This document shows positions 61,123 to 64,000 of a stretch of 64,000 nt of DNA, one piece after another. The notes under the pieces were generated by a model. It was not told the origin of the DNA and made no database searches. It saw nothing but the letters and a program-made list of their open reading frames with translations. Made by a program: the position numbers and the translations under genes. Source of the stretch: JAEMQF01 sp963850525 (GTDB lineage Bacteria > Pseudomonadota > Gammaproteobacteria > Burkholderiales > Burkholderiaceae_C); NCBI GenBank assembly GCA_963850525.1, contig CAWKLQ010000008.1, positions 124,001-188,000 on the forward strand, given 5' to 3'. The number at the start of each line of letters is the position of its first letter. Within the stretch, counting starts at the first letter, position 1.

Positions 61123-62462
61123 TTCGCTGGGGCCAGCTTCTGATCGGTGATGACTTGCATTCCGGCCTGCAAATCTCCGCCGGTGATTTCCGTGAAGCGG
61201 CCGTCGCTGATTCCCGGCATCACCGCCACCGCGACGGCGGCGCCCTTGCCGTCTGCGGGCAGCACCCAGACCTGGCGTGCCGCGCTGATGCTCGCCCCGG
61301 CCGCCGCCGAGCGGCGCGTCGCACCGCCGGGAAAGCGCGGCAACAAGCTCGAGACAATTCCGCCGCGGCTTGCCGACGCGCCGGTGGCGGCGCTGGGTGC
61401 GAAGCGCAAGGCGCTGTTCGGCACGAGCAGCACATCGCTGCGCTGCACGGCGGTGATCGTCGCGGTCGCCGTCATGCCCGGGCGCAGGCTCAGGTCGGCG
61501 TTGTCGACGTCCAGGGTAGTGAGGTAGGTGACGACGTTGTCGGTGATCGTCGAGCCGTACGCAACGCGTGCAATGCGCGCCGGGTAGCTGCGGCTCGGGT
61601 ACGCGCTGACGGTGAAGCTCGCCGCCTGTCCCACCTTCACCGAGCCGACGTCGGCTTCGTCCACATTGACCTGCAGGCGCAACTGCGCCAGGTCTTCGGC
61701 GACGGTGAACAGCGTCACCGATTGCAGCGACGCCGCCACCGCGTTGCCCGGATCGACATTGCGCGTCAACACGACGCCGTTGCTCGGCGCGCGGATCGAC
61801 GCCTTGCCGAGGTTGATCTCGTCGCTGGACAGCGCCGCCTGCGCTTCGCTGACGCCGGCAAACGCGCTGGCCTCGTCGGCGAGCGCGCGATCCAGCGCGG
61901 CGCGGCCGCTGTCGAGTTCGGCGCGCGACGGCACCTTGCCGCCCGAGAGGCGCGAGACCTCCTCGAATCGCGCGAGGCTGGCGCGCGCCTCCTTGACGGT
62001 GGCCTGCGTCTGCGCGACTTTGGCGTTGGCCGCTGCCAAGCTCGCGCGCGAGCGTTGAATCTGGTCGCGCAGGCGCGCCGTGTCGAGCTCGACCAGCACC
62101 TGGCCGCGCCGGATGCGGTCGTTCACGTCGACGTTCACCTTCAGCACCGTGCCCGACAGTTCGCTGCCGATGTTGATCGCACGTGTCGGCTGCAAGGTTC
62201 CGTTAGCGACGACGTTGAGCGTGATGTTGCCGCGTGCCACGCGGTGCGTCGTGTAAATTGGTTGCTCGCTCGCCGCTTGGCGCGTCTGCCAGGCCCAGAG
62301 GCCGGCGCCGGCCAGAAGCAGCGCGGCGACACCGGTCCAGACCAGCGGCCGGCGGTACCACGCGTGACCGCCTGGCTCGGCGAGCAGCGTCGCGATGTCG
62401 GTCGGTTGCTCCGGGGCCAGCGTTGTCGATGGCAAGGGCGCGGTGGTCACGGCAGGGGTCAT
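61119..62462 (-). CDS. MacA-like periplasmic adaptor
   Basis: This 447-residue protein has a cytoplasmic leader and one anchor (LVWTGVAALLLAGAGLWAW). A barrel-sandwich domain (NIGSELSGTVLKVNVDVNDRIRRGQVLVELD) is followed by an alpha hairpin (SRASLAAANAKVAQTQATVK) and the returning strand IRAPSNGVVLTRNVDPGNAV. The MacA-type barrel with GMTATATITAVQRSDVLLVPNSALRF is present. ATG 62462 overlaps the stop of the outer-membrane factor gene. Confidence 0.93.
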   Translation of the reverse strand: MTPAVTTAPLPSTTLAPEQPTDIATLLAEPGGHAWYRRPLVWTGVAALLLAGAGLWAWQTRQAASEQPIYTTHRVARGNITLNVVANGTLQPTRAINIGSELSGTVLKVNVDVNDRIRRGQVLVELDTARLRDQIQRSRASLAAANAKVAQTQATVKEARASLARFEEVSRLSGGKVPSRAELDSGRAALDRALADEASAFAGVSEAQAALSSDEINLGKASIRAPSNGVVLTRNVDPGNAVAASLQSVTLFTVAEDLAQLRLQVNVDEADVGSVKVGQAASFTVSAYPSRSYPARIARVAYGSTITDNVVTYLTTLDVDNADLSLRPGMTATATITAVQRSDVLLVPNSALRFAPSAATGASASRGGIVSSLLPRFPGGATRRSAAAGASISAARQVWVLPADGKGAAVAVAVMPGISDGRFTEITGGDLQAGMQVITDQKLAPAK

Positions 62463-63958
62463 GGTCGCGAAGCCTGGACTGCGCCGGGGGCGAGCGCAGC
62501 TTCGACGCTGTCCGGCTGCCAACCGCCGCCGAGCGCCTTGTACAGGCGCACGTGGTCGGCGCTCACGTCGGCAAAGGCGAGCGCGACGCTGTCTTGCGTG
62601 CTGAGTTGCGTGCGCTGCGTCTCGAGAACGGTCTGGAAGTCGACGAGGCCGCTCGCAAAGCGCTGCCGCGCGAGCAGCGCGGCGTTGCCCGCGGCGTCGG
62701 CCGCTTGCTGCAATCGCGCGAGGCGCTCGCGGTCACCGCGCAATGCGATCAGCGCGTCTTCGACGTCCTTCAGCGCGCCGAGCAGCGCCGCGTGGTACTT
62801 GCTGCGTGCCTGTTCCAGCGCGGCCTGCTGCACGCGAAGCTGCGCAGCGGCCGCACCGCCGTCGAAAATCGGATAGCTGACACCGGCGAGCAGCGAGCCG
62901 AGCAGCGAGGCGCTGTTCGTCAACGTGCCCAGCGTGATTGCGCTCAGGCCGAGCGAGCCGCTGAGGCGAAAGTCGGGCCGGCGCTGCGCGTCGGCCTGCG
63001 CCACGCGCGCGAGCGCGGCAAGCGCCTGCTCTTCGCTGCTGCGCACGTCGGGGCGCTGGCGCAGCGTCTCGGCGGGCAAGCTCAGCGCCAGGGTGGCAGC
63101 GGGTTGCGGCACAGGCGCCGTGCGGCCCAGTTCCTCCGACAAGGCCGCCGGCGGCCGACCCGTCAGCACCGCGAGAGCGTGGGCGCTCTGGGCGATGCCA
63201 GTCTGCAGTGCGGGAAGTTGCGCACGCGTCTGCTCCACCGCGGCGCGTGCCTGTTCCGCTTCGAGCGACGTCGCCAGGCCCGCCTGCACGCGCCACTGCG
63301 TGATCTGCAGCGTCTCGAGCTGGCTCGCCAGGTTCGCATGAGCAATCGCGAGGCGCGCCTGGGCGCTGCGCAGTGCGATGTAGTCGAGCGCGACTTCGGC
63401 GGCGATCGACACCTGCACGTCGCCCAGGCTCGCCGCGCTCGCGCGCGCACTCGCCTCGCTCGCATGCAGCGCGCTGCGATTGGCACCGAACACGTCGAGC
63501 TCCCAGCTCGCGTCCAGCCCCACCTTGAACGCATTGCCGGTGCTGTGGCCGCCCGCCACACCGCGCTGCGCGGACGCGGAACTCCCCAATGCGGGCGCGA
63601 GGCCGGCGGCGGCGACGTCGCGCTGCGCGCGTGCCTCGCGCAGCGCCGCCTGCGCCGCCGTGACGCTGGTGTTCGTTTCGAGGGCTTCGCCGATGAGGCG
63701 GCTCAGCGCAGCGTCGCCGAACCTGAGCCACCATTGCGCCAGGGACGACGAAGCGGCCTCGCCCGCTGTGGACTCGCCCGCAGACCACGCGCTCGGCACG
63801 TCCACCGCCACGGGAGCAACGAGCGCCGGCGGCGCCGACGCGCAAGCCGACAAGCACATCGACGCGACCAGGGCGATCCCGCGCAGGCGTGGCCTACACC
63901 CGCTGGTGGCATTGCGGCGCCGGGCAAGGCCGGCCATGACGCGGAGATCCTCGTGCAT
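62459..63958 (-). CDS. NodT-family outer-membrane efflux lipoprotein (TolC-like)
   Basis: This 499-residue protein has a lipoprotein signal (GIALVASMCLSAC) and the two TolC repeat halves (about 65-270 and 275-480). Helix pairs DASWELDVFGANRSALHASE and GVSYPIFDGGAAAAQLRVQQ mark the family, as does AETLRQRPDVRSSEEQ. It forms the exit duct for the MacAB-like pump encoded downstream and is the first gene of that unit; its promoter must lie in the last ~40 bases or beyond the window. Start ATG 63958; MAGLARRRN (63937) is a possible alternative. Confidence 0.93.
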   Translation of the reverse strand: MHEDLRVMAGLARRRNATSGCRPRLRGIALVASMCLSACASAPPALVAPVAVDVPSAWSAGESTAGEAASSSLAQWWLRFGDAALSRLIGEALETNTSVTAAQAALREARAQRDVAAAGLAPALGSSASAQRGVAGGHSTGNAFKVGLDASWELDVFGANRSALHASEASARASAASLGDVQVSIAAEVALDYIALRSAQARLAIAHANLASQLETLQITQWRVQAGLATSLEAEQARAAVEQTRAQLPALQTGIAQSAHALAVLTGRPPAALSEELGRTAPVPQPAATLALSLPAETLRQRPDVRSSEEQALAALARVAQADAQRRPDFRLSGSLGLSAITLGTLTNSASLLGSLLAGVSYPIFDGGAAAAQLRVQQAALEQARSKYHAALLGALKDVEDALIALRGDRERLARLQQAADAAGNAALLARQRFASGLVDFQTVLETQRTQLSTQDSVALAFADVSADHVRLYKALGGGWQPDSVEAALAPGAVQASRP

Positions 63959-64000
63959 CGTGGCATCGAGTGTGGGCGCAACTTGTTGTGGATGTGTTTG

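Overview
The window is high-GC, densely coded DNA with many 1-11 bp start/stop overlaps. It looks chromosomal and betaproteobacterial, most likely Burkholderiales. That is an inference from three things: the hydrogenase gene order matches the membrane-bound hydrogenase locus of Cupriavidus necator, a betaproteobacterial type of Crp/Fnr regulator is present, and the outer-membrane efflux protein is NodT-like. No rRNA, tRNA, CRISPR array or complete insertion sequence was seen.

Region 1 (1-1.4 kb, minus) holds a Fic-family AMPylase running off the left edge and a 56-residue truncated c-type cytochrome. Region 2 (1.4-17.2 kb, minus) is a complete 17-gene uptake [NiFe]-hydrogenase operon: hupS-hupL-hupC-hupD-hupF-hupG-hupH-hupI-hupJ-hupK-hypA-hypB-hypF-hypC-hypD-hypE-hypX. 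The small subunit has all six proximal-cluster cysteines of O2-tolerant membrane-bound hydrogenases, and hypX supplies the aerobic CO-ligand route, so the enzyme should work in air. An FNR-type box lies upstream of hupS, and a weaker relative lies upstream of the next gene, menA.

Region 3 (17.4-29.6 kb) carries menA, a short RpoD-type sigma factor with a substitution in the -35 recognition helix, a 1069-residue SARP/BTAD-like regulator diverging from a 68-residue unknown protein plus truncated haemoglobin, a secreted unknown protein, a LuxR regulator, a decayed beta-lactamase-fold gene, a BON lipoprotein, and an ice-binding-like (DUF3494) adhesin whose two domains come from an almost identical 999-bp-period duplication.

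Region 4 (29.9-51.4 kb, mostly plus) looks like a stress or low-oxygen block. It contains a PAS-PAS-PAS hybrid kinase, a REC-PAS regulator, a Crp/Fnr regulator, two FtsX-type ABC exporters with adaptor proteins, an MgtA P-type ATPase, a host-attachment-family protein, an orphan lipoyl E2 plus acyl carrier protein, a phospholipase-D lipoprotein, a sulfide:quinone oxidoreductase, an HMA-domain protein and a class II glutamine amidotransferase. Four FNR-like palindromes of varying quality lie at the heads of its transcription units.

Region 5 (51.4-58.7 kb, minus) is a damaged defence island: McrC, McrB, an AlbA/Schlafen-type ATP-binding protein and the 3' half of a type I specificity gene, cut off at its 5' end next to an IS630-type transposase fragment. 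Region 6 (58.7-64 kb, minus) is a MacAB-like tripartite exporter with its own outer-membrane factor, followed by a DsrC-like protein with an unusual C-terminal cysteine arrangement.

Positions of short sites were read by eye and may be off by one base. Where several start codons are possible, the reason for the choice is given in the entry.
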